Shown here: positions 1-8,281 of the stretch, in pieces | How the letters are laid out: every line of letters starts with the position of its first letter | Position numbering within the stretch: position 1 is the stretch's first letter | Source: Bacteroides sp. 43_108 | GTDB lineage: Bacteria > Bacteroidota > Bacteroidia > Bacteroidales > Bacteroidaceae | Reading direction: 5' to 3' | DNA length: 20,590 nucleotides | Assembly (NCBI GenBank): GCA_001915545.1 | Contig: MNQS01000188.1 | Coordinates: 1 to 20,590, forward strand | Made by a program: the position numbers and the translations under genes | The notes under the pieces: model-generated | What the model was told of the DNA's origin: nothing | Database searches by the model: none | The model's input: only the letters and a program-made list of their open reading frames with translations

Positions 1-27
1 TCGGGGGAATACCTAAAGATACAAAAA

Positions 28-69
28 AGCCAGCTAATTCGCAACACTTTGTGTATGAATTAGTTGGCT
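28..69. terminator. Hairpin terminator of an upstream gene
   Basis: A 13-bp stem (28-40 paired with 57-69, one G-U wobble) encloses a loop that itself contains ACAC/GTGT. It is flanked by an A-rich run on the left and a T-rich run on the right, so it could work in both directions. It probably ends a gene lying left of the window. It sits only about 20 nt before the coding-looking frame of the next feature. Confidence 0.65.
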
Positions 70-88
70 AATTTTATTCTATTTACTG

Positions 89-709
89 AATATCCCTAAG
101 TATCTGGGACTTGATCGTTCTGATAGGACGTATGTTGAGTGCAGTGATATTATTGGTGACAAGATTGCGTCTGTGCTTGAACTTGTCAAGAAGAAATATT
201 CACAAAAACATTCTGTGAATGGTGTTGTACCGAAGGAAAAATGGTCTGAGAAATATATTCAAGGAAATATAATATTGAATTCCAGGGATGTTCATCTGGA
301 TTCTGAATTTGCTTATAAAGAAGGAGATACGGATATTCGTATTGACCTTTTGCGGGTTGTGGATGGGGCTGTCACGTTTGTTGAGTTGAAACGACTTGAC
401 GATGCACGTATGTTGAAAAGTACGGATGAAAGTCCAGAGGTTGTCGAACAGATGATTCGATATTCGGAGTTTATTGATAAGCATAAATCTGATATTCTGA
501 ATTATTATAAGATGCTGTATGAGATAAAATCCAACCTCGGATTGCCTGTTCCTGCATCGCATCCAGAATATGTAAACATAAATCCCGAACTTCTCATTTT
601 TGATCGTTGGGAAAAATCGCATCCTGCAAGAGAGAAACACAGGAGTAGGATGGAGGAGCTTCTTTCGCGTGAAGGTATAGCTTATGAAATTGTAGGTGAT
701 TGGAAATGA
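89..709 (+). pseudogene. PD-(D/E)XK nuclease-like protein, probably 5'-truncated
   Basis: The frame is open from 59 to the stop at 707-709 but contains no ATG near its beginning. The first conventional alternative start is GTG at 173, giving 178 residues. Translation before that GTG (from about 89) still reads like normal soluble protein, so the true N-terminus seems lost. Numbered from the GTG codon, residues E45, D58, E71 and K73 (IDLL followed by FVELKR), with Q93 in VEQMIRY, form the arrangement expected of a PD-(D/E)XK nuclease core. The C-terminal part, with a DRWEKSHP stretch, matches nothing I recognise. A terminator hairpin at 28-69 lies where the missing 5' part or promoter should be. 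Alternatives are a real gene using GTG173, or a fragment left by a deletion. The nuclease fold is inferred from motifs only; the substrate is unknown. Confidence 0.5.
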
Positions 710-761
710 ATTGTATTCTGTTGGAATATTGCGTTTTCACTTCTTTGTACTAGTATATACG

Positions 762-793
762 ACGCGGGGCAGAACAAAAGTTCCGCCCCGCGT
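762..793. terminator. Terminator between convergent genes
   Basis: A 9-bp perfect GC-rich stem (762-770 with 785-793) continues after one A-C mismatch into a 4-bp stem closed by an AAAA loop. It lies between the ends of the nuclease-like frame (709, +) and the YD-repeat protein gene (832, -), so it can serve both. No strong T-run follows on either side. Confidence 0.7.
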
Positions 794-831
794 TGGTGTG
801 TATAGGTTAGTTTTACAAAATATGTCTTTGG

Positions 832-3090
832 TTATTTGACATTCAGTTTGAAGCTTCCGCCTTTGACTGTGATGATGTATACACCGGCAGTTTCGAATGT
901 GTGTGATGCTACGTTGCCGGCAATGAGGAGTCCTTGCATATCGTATACACTGAAGACTACACCGTCGGCAATGCCAAGGTTGCGTCCGTTGAGATTGATG
1001 CCCTGTGTTGCATTCAGTTCAGGAGAAGTGATGCCTGTAGATTCATCGTATTTGTATTCGATAGTTATTTCTTCTGTACGTTTTCCGTTTTCATCTACAG
1101 CTACAACAGTGCGTCCAGTTGGCAGGCCGTTGTCTGCATAGTGGTAAGTGATTTCTTCGCATACAATCTGAGGGTCCGATTCTGAAAGCTGTGTTGCCTT
1201 GGCTGATTCTTTAGGATCTTCTGACGGATCGATAGGAGATACGTTGTCATACTCTTCGAAATAGATGTATTCTTTTATAAGTCGGTCGCCATTCAGGATG
1301 TATATAGGACGGTTTTCTATGTCTTTGCAGACTGTATTTCCATCTTCATGGCTTACAGAGAAGTATGCATCACGTGTGACGTTGAAGTATGTGACGTTAT
1401 TGTCTATACCTTCTGTGAACCCGTAGTCGTCGTATTTGTTGCCGTCGTTTTCGTTTACACATACAACGCGACCTGCAACGGAAACAACGATTGTAGTGTC
1501 TGTTGAGAATCCGTCGTAGTCCTTCATGACATTAGGACGCACGAATCTTACATCTTCAGTCTGTATCTCGCGTATGTTTATCCACCAGCTATCACGATCT
1601 GTAGAGTATTTGTCGGTCTGGTAGCCATAGAAACGGTTGCCCTTCTTCTCCATGTAGGTTTTAACGGTGTTGTATTCGTCTATGGCTGTTTTTGTCACAG
1701 AATTATTTCCGTATGCATATTCTGTTTTCCAGCTGTACTCATAGTTGTCCTTGTCGCTGACAGTGCTTTCAGTGGATTCTTCTCTTATCATCTTACCATT
1801 TGACCAAATATAGTCTGATGTGGTTTCGCTATGATAATAGTATCCATTATCTTCTGTGATGCTCATTTTGAATTGTGTGATTTGTCCATAAGCATCAACT
1901 GTGAATGTGTAAGTTGGAATATTGCCGTAAGGGCTTGTGCCTTCTTCTTTAAAGCTTACAGCAGTGAGTTTGCCTGAGGCATCACGAGTCATTGTCATGG
2001 CTGATTTGTATTCGTCTTCTATTACAGTCATGCTTGTCAGAGGTCCGTCTAAGCCGAATACATCATGCCATGAGTTGCCAATGCCATAAACGTCATCGTT
2101 GAAATATGTGTACTTTTCCTCGTAATCGAGCACCCACTCTGGTTCGCTTTCGGAGAATGGCTGTGCTGATTTCATTTGGTCATCATTGACTCCTCCGATT
2201 TCTTCATCATCGCCGGTGTTGTATTTGACAATGCTTGAGATACGGCCATGTGTATCGTACGTATAAACATATTTGCATATATCGCGAGAGCCTTCGTGCC
2301 CGTTAAGTGAATAGCAACTGTATTCTACAAGTCTGCCTTCGGTGTCATATTTATAATGTTCTGCTTCCGCCGGTTCTGTAAATACATTGCATTCATTTCC
2401 ATAATCCCAATATGATGCATATTTAATGATGGTGGAATCGTTGAGAGAACCTTTTAATTCAAGTTTATCAGACTTAGTCTGTATACCGGTTATGTTGCCC
2501 TCTGCGTCAAATGTTGTCATCTTTTCCAAATTACCGCTGTAGCTGTCGAAGAAGGCATGTGATGCCAAACGTCCATTGTCGTAATAGCTCCAGTCTTCTA
2601 CAATAAGGTAACCATATTCGTCGCCGTAGTCTTCATATTTTGTGTAATATGTGACACCTTCTTCGTATCGAACCATTATATAATATGACGTGAATATGCC
2701 ACCGGCATCGCTCTTACCGTAATCAACGGCTTTTATTTTGATTCTATTTTCGGAATCATACTCATAGCTGTATGTGCCGACGTCATAGAGAGATTCTGGT
2801 CCCCATTTGCCGTCAACTTTCTCGCGCATGTAGATTGTTTCGGAAGAACGCACCTTGTCCTTGTTGTAGGCATAGACAAATCGATAACAGCGATTGTCTA
2901 TGATTTCGGACATTTCCTCAATCAATGCACTGCTTTTCTGTTGCGGTTGTGATGAATACTTTTTGCTTTTTGAAAGAACAGTACTGTTTGCCCTCTGCTT
3001 CTGTTCCATGTAGTGCCTGCCGAATTTTATGCCTTGCGCATAAACATTTGTCGATAAAAGCACCATACATAAAAGTAAATGTTTTTTCAT
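832..3090 (-). CDS. Secreted YD-like repeat protein with C-terminal sorting-like domain
   Basis: This encodes 752 residues. Residues 1-19 form a signal peptide (MKK, a hydrophobic LLLCMVLLSTNV core, then a YAQG cleavage region). The body contains about eight divergent repeats of the type Y-x-Y-D-x-x-G-R-(L/I), for example YKYDTEGRLVEY, YTYDTHGRISSI and YTFTVDAYGQIT, resembling YD/RHS beta-strand repeats but less regular. A longer duplication pairs SESEPEWVLDYEEKYTYF with SESDPQIVCEEITYHY. The last 45 residues (VFSVYDMQGLLIAG, then AGVYIITVKGGSFKLNVK) resemble type IX secretion C-terminal sorting domains or the related Bacteroidales tail, suggesting export to the cell surface or medium. No catalytic motif is visible, so a structural or binding role is only a guess. 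It stands alone, convergent with the gene at its left. I found no convincing promoter in the 400 nt upstream. Confidence 0.8.
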   Translation of the reverse strand: MKKHLLLCMVLLSTNVYAQGIKFGRHYMEQKQRANSTVLSKSKKYSSQPQQKSSALIEEMSEIIDNRCYRFVYAYNKDKVRSSETIYMREKVDGKWGPESLYDVGTYSYEYDSENRIKIKAVDYGKSDAGGIFTSYYIMVRYEEGVTYYTKYEDYGDEYGYLIVEDWSYYDNGRLASHAFFDSYSGNLEKMTTFDAEGNITGIQTKSDKLELKGSLNDSTIIKYASYWDYGNECNVFTEPAEAEHYKYDTEGRLVEYSCYSLNGHEGSRDICKYVYTYDTHGRISSIVKYNTGDDEEIGGVNDDQMKSAQPFSESEPEWVLDYEEKYTYFNDDVYGIGNSWHDVFGLDGPLTSMTVIEDEYKSAMTMTRDASGKLTAVSFKEEGTSPYGNIPTYTFTVDAYGQITQFKMSITEDNGYYYHSETTSDYIWSNGKMIREESTESTVSDKDNYEYSWKTEYAYGNNSVTKTAIDEYNTVKTYMEKKGNRFYGYQTDKYSTDRDSWWINIREIQTEDVRFVRPNVMKDYDGFSTDTTIVVSVAGRVVCVNENDGNKYDDYGFTEGIDNNVTYFNVTRDAYFSVSHEDGNTVCKDIENRPIYILNGDRLIKEYIYFEEYDNVSPIDPSEDPKESAKATQLSESDPQIVCEEITYHYADNGLPTGRTVVAVDENGKRTEEITIEYKYDESTGITSPELNATQGINLNGRNLGIADGVVFSVYDMQGLLIAGNVASHTFETAGVYIITVKGGSFKLNVK

Positions 3091-3526
3091 AAAAAGAATA
3101 AGTTTATTTGGTTAATTTTCTCGTTCTTGAATCTGTATTCAATCTTGCTTGATGGATTGCTGTTTTGTGGATCTCTCTGTCTGTAGGGATAAGATGGTAT
3201 GTATTTATATAATATGTATTATAGTTAAGATTATAGTTTATATAAGTGCATTAGTCTCATGAAAGTCCGGTATATACTTCAAGACATATATTGGAAGGTA
3301 CAAGTGTTGGGCACGTGTCTTTTTGATATAATCTTGTGTATATGTGCAAAGTAAATCATAAATTGCATAATCTTAAACTTTTTATGTAGTTTTTCATGTT
3401 TTCGCCGGTATATTTAGCTCTACATGTCGTTTTATTAATTTAAAGTTGATTTTTCTTGTTGTGTTTTATGATTTTCCTGAAGATTTTTTTGAAAGATTTA
3501 TTATAAAAATCAAATCAGCTTCTAGT
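3091..3526. other. Gene-free AT-rich stretch
   Basis: This is the 5' side of the secreted-protein gene. It is AT-rich and holds no plausible reading frame. I could not find a good TTTG/TAnnTTTG promoter pair on the minus strand. The nearest -7-like match is TTACTTTG (minus strand, 3347-3354), which has one mismatch and no partner. Confidence 0.5.
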
Positions 3527-3578
3527 AAAACGGCACAAAGCTGCAATCCTTCATGCGGTTGCAGCTTTGTGCCGTTTT
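3527..3578. terminator. Strong terminator with 20-bp perfect stem
   Basis: Arms 3527-3546 and 3559-3578 are exact inverted repeats of 20 bp around a 12-nt loop. There is a T-run on the plus strand and, from the A's at the left arm, one on the minus strand. Its natural client is the minus-strand winged-helix gene ending at 3700, about 120 nt away. Confidence 0.8.
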
Positions 3579-3699
3579 TATAGGGTGATTTTTAAGTGTT
3601 TTTTTAAGTGGATCTAGAGGTGGTCTTGGCATCAAGGATGTATTGCATGAAGCTCTGTTTGTGGAGCATTGATGCAAGCTGTCATTTTTGTGTCTTTAT

Positions 3700-3924
3700 T
3701 TATATGTAGACGTTGACTTCAAGTGAGACTTGTGTGTCTCCATTGATGTCGTGCAGACCGATTTTGTTTTCCTTCGCCAGCCAACCGATGGCAAGCATAA
3801 GATCATCTTCGCTGAGGGATGTCTTGCTCCTCAGTTCGTTGAGGCTCCAAAGGGAGTTGTTGCATAGGGTTTTCCATACAATTCCCGCATTCCGCTTGAT
3901 TTGTTCTTTCAAAAAGTACTTCAT
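3700..3924 (-). CDS. Winged helix-turn-helix protein, DUF2582 type (copy 1)
   Basis: I place the start at the ATG at 3924, giving 74 residues beginning MKYFLKEQ. A longer frame from 3960 would add 12 residues that the paralogue lacks. The core pattern AG-x-VW-x-x-L ... LxEL-x-x-x-TxL ... LAIGWLAxENKI is shared with the gene at 11373-11594 and is typical of the small Bacteroidota winged-helix family PF10771 (DUF2582). These are predicted DNA-binding proteins of unknown targets, with no cofactor or signalling domain. The gene stands alone between long non-coding stretches and ends before a strong terminator. Family assignment is good; the regulatory role is inferred from fold only. Confidence 0.8.
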   Translation of the reverse strand: MKYFLKEQIKRNAGIVWKTLCNNSLWSLNELRSKTSLSEDDLMLAIGWLAKENKIGLHDINGDTQVSLEVNVYI

Positions 3925-4535
3925 GGTTTTGATTTTTTTACTGAAATACTGTGTTGACAAAAGTCTGGCAGAATCCCATTTTGTTTATAGAATTGTCCCA
4001 TTGAGCGGCTGCATTAAGGATTACAGTTTGGATGTGGTCTTTGGTGCAGATTCAAGGAACGGAATTTATCTCGTGCAGTGCGTATATACTTTTTTAATAT
4101 AGCCCTGCTACATATAGAACGTTTTGAAGATGCGTTTTGTTCGTATATTTGTACTCTGCGGTGCACTTTTTGATTATTGTTAACATAATGTATTGCTGAT
4201 AGTTGTAGTAGAACTTTCTTTTGCAATACCGACATTGCATTTTGTGTTTTCCGCCCAATTAAATTTTTATAGAAATATTTATTTTTTTGAAATTTTATGG
4301 TTGTTTTTTTGATAAATGTTCTGATGTTTTATGTATATTCGCATTTGCAGATGAACCTGTTGAGAGGTTTGGGGTTTATGTATCGGTTGATGTCTGTTTT
4401 TCGGCAGATGCATATTTCTGATAACTGCCGGCATTTTTATACTGTGAAAAATATTTTTTAACGTTTTTATCTTGTAGGCTTTCCGCATTCCATATGGGGA
4501 TGCAGATGACTGAAGGAACCTAAAATTTGCTTATT
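3925..4535. other. Gene-free AT-rich stretch upstream of the SpoT homologue
   Basis: Short frames on both strands here have low-complexity or unnatural composition and no visible start context. The region presumably holds the promoters of the divergent winged-helix gene and the SpoT homologue. One -7-like TATATTTG at 4144-4151 has a TTTG at 4123-4126, but the 17-nt spacing is shorter than usual and it lies about 390 nt before the SpoT start, so I do not call it. Confidence 0.45.
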
Positions 4536-6410
4536 ATGGATGATTCTGGCCACAATACCAACGTTGAGGCGTTGGTCGCTCCGCTGTTCGAGAGCATGAA
4601 AGTCCGTGTGACAGATGAAGAACTGCAACGCATAAAAGATGCTTTTGCTTTTGCACGTGAGGCTCACAAGAAGCAGAGGCGCAAAAGCGGTGAGCCTTAT
4701 ATTGTACATCCAATATCTGTGGCGCGTATAGTAGGCGAGGAGATGATGCTGGACGCAAATACTGTCTGTGCAGCTTTTCTTCATGATGTCGTTGAGGATA
4801 CTTCTTATACTTTAGACGATATAGAAAAGCGCTTCGGCGATGATGTCGCATTTCTGGTACGTGTGGTTACGAAGAAGAAAAAGGAGCATTACGAGAAATC
4901 GAAACAGGTGGACAACTTCAAGCAGATGATTGATTCGGTGAAGTTCGACATCAGGGCAATGCTGATAAAATTGGCAGACAGACTGCATAACATGCGTACG
5001 TTGAGCAGCATGAGGCCTGAAAAACAGATGAAGATAGCTGGAGAAACGGATTATTTTTATGCACCTTTGGCAAACAGGCTGGGATTGTTCGGCGTGAAGA
5101 TAGAGCTTGAAAATCTGAGCTTCAAATACAGATGTCCACGTGAATATGCCGAAATCGAGAGGATGATAGAGGATGACAAGTGTGCTGAGAAAGAAGCCCT
5201 TAAGCGCTTCACCGGACGTATAAGCTCCAAGCTTGAAGCTGCAGGAATAAGGGCAAAGATTGATGCCGAATTTCGTATGCCTTTGAGCCTAAGAAGAAAA
5301 ATGATACGTACAGGACGCGATTTCGGTCATATTGAACACCGGCATTTTGTGCGTATAGTTTTCGATGACGGGCAGGGTTCTTCGGAGAAGGATATGAGTC
5401 TGAAGATATATTCGCTTTTGACGGACATGTTCAAGGAAAAACCCGGCGAACTTTCGAACTACATAGATGCGCCTAAGGAAAATGGATACCAGGCGCTGCA
5501 TGTCAAGCTGCTGTCGGACACGGGAGCTTGGGAAGAGGTTCATATTTGTTCTCACAGGATGCTTCTGACCTCATGGTACGGATATATTGCAGAGAGGGAA
5601 GACGGCAATTCGAGAAGGTGGATTGAAAAGCTGAAATCAATTCTTCAGGATATGGCCTGCCACAGCCATGAAATAGATTTCATGGAAGGCATCAGTACTT
5701 CTTTCTATAATGATGATATAACAGTTTTTACTCCGGAGGGACGACCTGTGACCTTGCCGCAGAGATCTACAGCGCTTGATTTCGCTTTTGAAATACACAG
5801 CAGTATAGGACATCATGCGAAGTATGCAAGGATAAACGGCAAGCTATGCTCTGTGAAGACATTGCTTAACAGGGGCGACAGTGTAGAAATTGGTACTGAC
5901 AATGCCTTGCAGCCTAAGCTTGATTGGGTGGATTTTGTTCATACGTACAAGGCTAAAAGGTATCTGAAAAGCTTCTTCTTGAAAAAAGGCCGCCATGCCA
6001 TGATGAGGTGTGAATTCTGCAATCCTCTGCCTGGCGATGAGGTGATAGGATTCAGGGAGAGCGACGGTACTTTGTATGTTCACAAGCGCGATTGTGCGCA
6101 TGTTATCAGTCAGGTATCGCAAAACGGAGATTCTGTTGAAGCAGTAGAGTTTGAAGAGAGTTTAGACATGCTGTACCCGGTAAGGATTCACGTGAAGGCC
6201 GTTGATCGTTTTCATCTGCTGTGCGATTTGATAGATTGTATAACAAATCAGCTTCATTTGTCTATTACCAGTCTTAATACTGTTACGGTGGACGAGATTG
6301 TGGACTGTGATATCTGTTTCTCTGTACATTCATTTGATGAGCTTCAGACTGTGATGACAAGAATTGGAAGTATTCAGAGCGTTGACGAAGTAAGCAAACC
6401 TGACAGGTGA
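4536..6410 (+). CDS. RelA/SpoT-family (p)ppGpp hydrolase with degenerate synthetase domain
   Basis: I choose ATG 4536 (624 residues) over the in-frame TTG at 4527. Domain order is that of long Rel proteins. The N-terminal HD hydrolase domain has H58, HDVVED at 83-88 and D148 in IKLADRLHN. The synthetase-like domain spans about 225-345. TGS (VFTPEGRPVTLP) lies at about 395-453. A zinc-finger region has C492, C495, H516 and C520, followed by an ACT domain at about 546-620. The hydrolase motifs are intact. In the synthetase region the usual aspartate of the (Y/x)-D-L-x-A-x-R motif aligns with H268 (HIEHRHFVRI), the RFKDY motif reads ELSNY, and EVQIRT reads EVHICS, although NGYQALH is kept. This suggests a hydrolase-dominant SpoT. 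Expected action is cytoplasmic removal of the 3' diphosphate of ppGpp. At 624 residues it is about 100 shorter than typical long Rel proteins. Confidence 0.9.
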   Translation: MDDSGHNTNVEALVAPLFESMKVRVTDEELQRIKDAFAFAREAHKKQRRKSGEPYIVHPISVARIVGEEMMLDANTVCAAFLHDVVEDTSYTLDDIEKRFGDDVAFLVRVVTKKKKEHYEKSKQVDNFKQMIDSVKFDIRAMLIKLADRLHNMRTLSSMRPEKQMKIAGETDYFYAPLANRLGLFGVKIELENLSFKYRCPREYAEIERMIEDDKCAEKEALKRFTGRISSKLEAAGIRAKIDAEFRMPLSLRRKMIRTGRDFGHIEHRHFVRIVFDDGQGSSEKDMSLKIYSLLTDMFKEKPGELSNYIDAPKENGYQALHVKLLSDTGAWEEVHICSHRMLLTSWYGYIAEREDGNSRRWIEKLKSILQDMACHSHEIDFMEGISTSFYNDDITVFTPEGRPVTLPQRSTALDFAFEIHSSIGHHAKYARINGKLCSVKTLLNRGDSVEIGTDNALQPKLDWVDFVHTYKAKRYLKSFFLKKGRHAMMRCEFCNPLPGDEVIGFRESDGTLYVHKRDCAHVISQVSQNGDSVEAVEFEESLDMLYPVRIHVKAVDRFHLLCDLIDCITNQLHLSITSLNTVTVDEIVDCDICFSVHSFDELQTVMTRIGSIQSVDEVSKPDR

Positions 6411-6517
6411 TGACTAGTGAACTGAAGGGAAGCTCTCGCATGATTTGGTGATGTCGAGAGGCGTCGTTTCTGCCGATGTGCTTGAGATGCAATGCTGTAT
6501 TATATAAGATATGTGCA

Positions 6518-6570
6518 ACCCTAAAGTTTCCGGCTGGTGACAAATATGCTATGGCCGGTAACTTTAGGGT
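6518..6570 (+). terminator. Terminator after the SpoT homologue
   Basis: An 11-bp stem (6518-6528 with 6560-6570) continues after one T-T mismatch into CCGGC/GCCGG. A short T-run follows. It separates the SpoT homologue from the transporter operon and lies inside an in-frame upward extension of the ABC gene, which argues against starting that gene at 6476. Confidence 0.75.
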
Positions 6571-6604
6571 TTTGCGTAGTGGATTTTGCAGGAGTGGCGT
6601 AAAC

Positions 6605-6637
6605 TCTGGTATATTACAGCGATTTTCATTATGTTTG
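6605..6637 (+). promoter_or_regulatory. Promoter of the FetAB-like transporter operon
   Basis: TATGTTTG at 6630-6637 fits the Bacteroidota -7 box exactly. TCTG at 6605-6608, 21 nt upstream, is a one-mismatch -33 box. Transcription would start near 6643, leaving a leader of roughly 15 nt before the ATG at 6659. Confidence 0.55.
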
Positions 6638-6658
6638 CAGAATAAAAATGTTTTTCTG

Positions 6659-7279
6659 ATGTTGCAGATTGAAAATCTCTCTCTTAAATATGGTGACCAA
6701 CAGATTCTGAAGAATGTTTCGCTGACAGTAATGCCGGGAGAAACGGCTTGTGTTTGCGGCGAATCGGGGTGCGGCAAGAGTTCTCTGCTCAAAGCCGTGC
6801 TGGGATTTGTGGACGCAGACGGATATATTGCTGTCTGCGGCGAGGTGCTTTCTCCTCTTACGGTGTATTCCATCAGAAAGAATATTGCCTACGTGCCGCA
6901 GGAATTGGCTCTGCCTGCAGAAACTGTTGCGGAAATGGTCAGGATGCCGTTTGAACTTAAAGCCAACAAACATGTTCCGTACTCTTATGACCTGTTGATG
7001 GAGGAATGGAAGTGGCTTGGATTGGAACCAGGGCTGTTAAATAAGTATACAAATGAGATTTCTGGCGGACAGAGACAGAGAATTATGCTAGGAGTGAGCG
7101 GTATGCTGCGTAAACCGCTTCTTCTTGCAGATGAACCAACTTCGGCTCTCGACGGAGATTCGGCTCATCATGTGTTGGACTATTTCAGGATGCTGGCCGA
7201 CAAAAGAGGCATGGCCGTTGCTGTCGTTTCGCATGCGCGTGAATTGGTGGACGGATGCGACAAAGTGTTGAGGCTGTAG
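6659..7279 (+). CDS. ABC transporter ATP-binding protein, FetA/YbbL-like
   Basis: This encodes 206 residues from ATG 6659 (MLQIENLSLKYG, a standard ABC start). Further upstream the frame runs through the terminator hairpin at 6518-6570. Visible motifs are Walker A GESGCGKS (34-41), Q-loop Q81, signature SGGQRQR (135-141), Walker B LLLADEP (154-160) and H-loop H192. The single compact nucleotide-binding domain paired with a UPF0014 membrane protein immediately downstream is the FetA/FetB (YbbL/YbbM) arrangement, linked in E. coli to iron export and oxidative-stress resistance. The substrate here is not shown by sequence. It would drive transport at the cytoplasmic face of the inner membrane. 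Confidence 0.85.
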   Translation: MLQIENLSLKYGDQQILKNVSLTVMPGETACVCGESGCGKSSLLKAVLGFVDADGYIAVCGEVLSPLTVYSIRKNIAYVPQELALPAETVAEMVRMPFELKANKHVPYSYDLLMEEWKWLGLEPGLLNKYTNEISGGQRQRIMLGVSGMLRKPLLLADEPTSALDGDSAHHVLDYFRMLADKRGMAVAVVSHARELVDGCDKVLRL

Positions 7280-7354
7280 GCTGATGTGAGACGCAGATTG
7301 GGACGTTGCCCATGTTTTTTATTGATAGTCATTTTTGCTAACAATTTGTTTTTC

Positions 7355-8167
7355 ATGACAGAAGATTTGTCGCCGTTAGGTTTGGGTATCGGCATGATGC
7401 TCATGGTTATACCGCTTTATTTCTTGAGTCTATACAAGACGAAGCTTGTACGTTCTACCATGAACGGTACGATAAGAATGGTCGTACAGCTGTTTCTTAT
7501 AGGCTTGTATCTGAGGTATCTTTTTTATTATGATCTTTGGTATGTCAATCTGGCCTGGGGATTGATAATGGTTGGCGTGGCCACGGGTACGGCGCTTCAG
7601 AGAACCAACATGAAACTCGAGGTATTGCTTATGCCGATTACTGTGGGTTTTTTGTCAACGGCTTTGTTTGTGAGTATATATTTCCTGGCACTGGTGCTTA
7701 ACGTCGGTAGGGTGGCTGATCTGGGGCTCACGCTTGATACGCTTTTTTCTGCCAGATACTTCATTCCTATATTCGGAATACTTCTTGGAAATATGCTTGG
7801 AGTTAATGTTGTGGCTCTTAATACATATTATGAAGGTATAAGGAGAGAGAGGCAGATGTTTTATTATCTTCTGGGAAATGGTGCTACGTTGTGGGAGGCA
7901 ACAGCTCCTTTTATCAGAGGGGCTATAAGAAAGGCTTTCAATCCTTGTATTGCAAATATGGCTGTTATGGGACTGGTGGCGCTTCCAGGTACGATGATAG
8001 GACAGATTTTGGGAGGTTCAGACCCGGGGGTGGCTATAAAGTATCAGATGATGATTGTCGTGATTACGTTTGTGGCCTCGATGTTGTCGCTTATGATTAC
8101 AATAGCATTGGCTATGAGACGCAGTTTCGACAAATATGGAAGAATGCTTGACGTGTTCAGAAGCTGA
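7355..8167 (+). CDS. UPF0014 membrane permease, FetB/YbbM-like
   Basis: I prefer ATG 7355 (270 residues, MTEDLSPLGLGIG), which matches the usual family length of about 260; an in-frame GTG at 7286 would add 23 residues. The protein is strongly hydrophobic with about seven membrane segments, for example IGMMLMVIPLYFLSLY, LIMVGVATGTAL and MMIVVITFVASMLSLMITIALAM. Conserved family features include the TMNGTIRMVVQL region, a cytoplasmic ALNTYYEGIRRER segment, and ALPGTMIGQILGGSDP, the characteristic PGxMxGQILGGxxP motif. It follows the ATPase gene by 75 nt with no terminator between, so the two are probably co-transcribed and form one transporter. Confidence 0.87.
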   Translation: MTEDLSPLGLGIGMMLMVIPLYFLSLYKTKLVRSTMNGTIRMVVQLFLIGLYLRYLFYYDLWYVNLAWGLIMVGVATGTALQRTNMKLEVLLMPITVGFLSTALFVSIYFLALVLNVGRVADLGLTLDTLFSARYFIPIFGILLGNMLGVNVVALNTYYEGIRRERQMFYYLLGNGATLWEATAPFIRGAIRKAFNPCIANMAVMGLVALPGTMIGQILGGSDPGVAIKYQMMIVVITFVASMLSLMITIALAMRRSFDKYGRMLDVFRS

Positions 8168-8194
8168 AACATTTCTGATGAATATATCAAAATA

Positions 8195-8246
8195 AAAAAC
8201 TCACCTGCAGGAACGTGTAATTTACGTTTGATGCAGGTGAGTTTTT
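8195..8246. terminator. Bidirectional terminator between fetB-like gene and fabI
   Basis: A 15-bp perfect inverted repeat (8195-8209 with 8232-8246) has a smaller AACGT/ACGTT stem within its loop. A5 on the left arm and T5 on the right arm give a T-tract on both strands, fitting its place between convergent genes. Confidence 0.88.
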
Positions 8247-8281
8247 ATATAAATATGTATTGGTCTTTCAGATAATACTGA

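Noticed and set aside
200..640. Minus-strand frame of 146 codons over the nuclease-like gene
   Set aside because: Its composition (many I, N, F, H with no domain) is that of an antisense shadow; the plus-strand frame has the nuclease motifs.
3713..4102. Plus-strand frame of 129 codons
   Set aside because: Its first half is antisense to the winged-helix gene; the remainder has no recognisable domain, start context or promoter.
4014..4235. Minus-strand frame of 73 codons between the winged-helix gene and the SpoT homologue
   Set aside because: No family resemblance, biased residue content (basic, Q/N-rich) and no promoter; treated as chance.
6476..6658. Longer N-terminus for the FetA-like ATPase
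   Set aside because: It would run through the terminator hairpin (6518-6570) and promoter (6605-6637); ABC domains normally begin at MLQIENLSL.
6283..6873. Minus-strand frame of 196 codons across the SpoT end and the ABC gene start
   Set aside because: It crosses the real terminator and promoter of well-supported plus-strand genes and has no domain.
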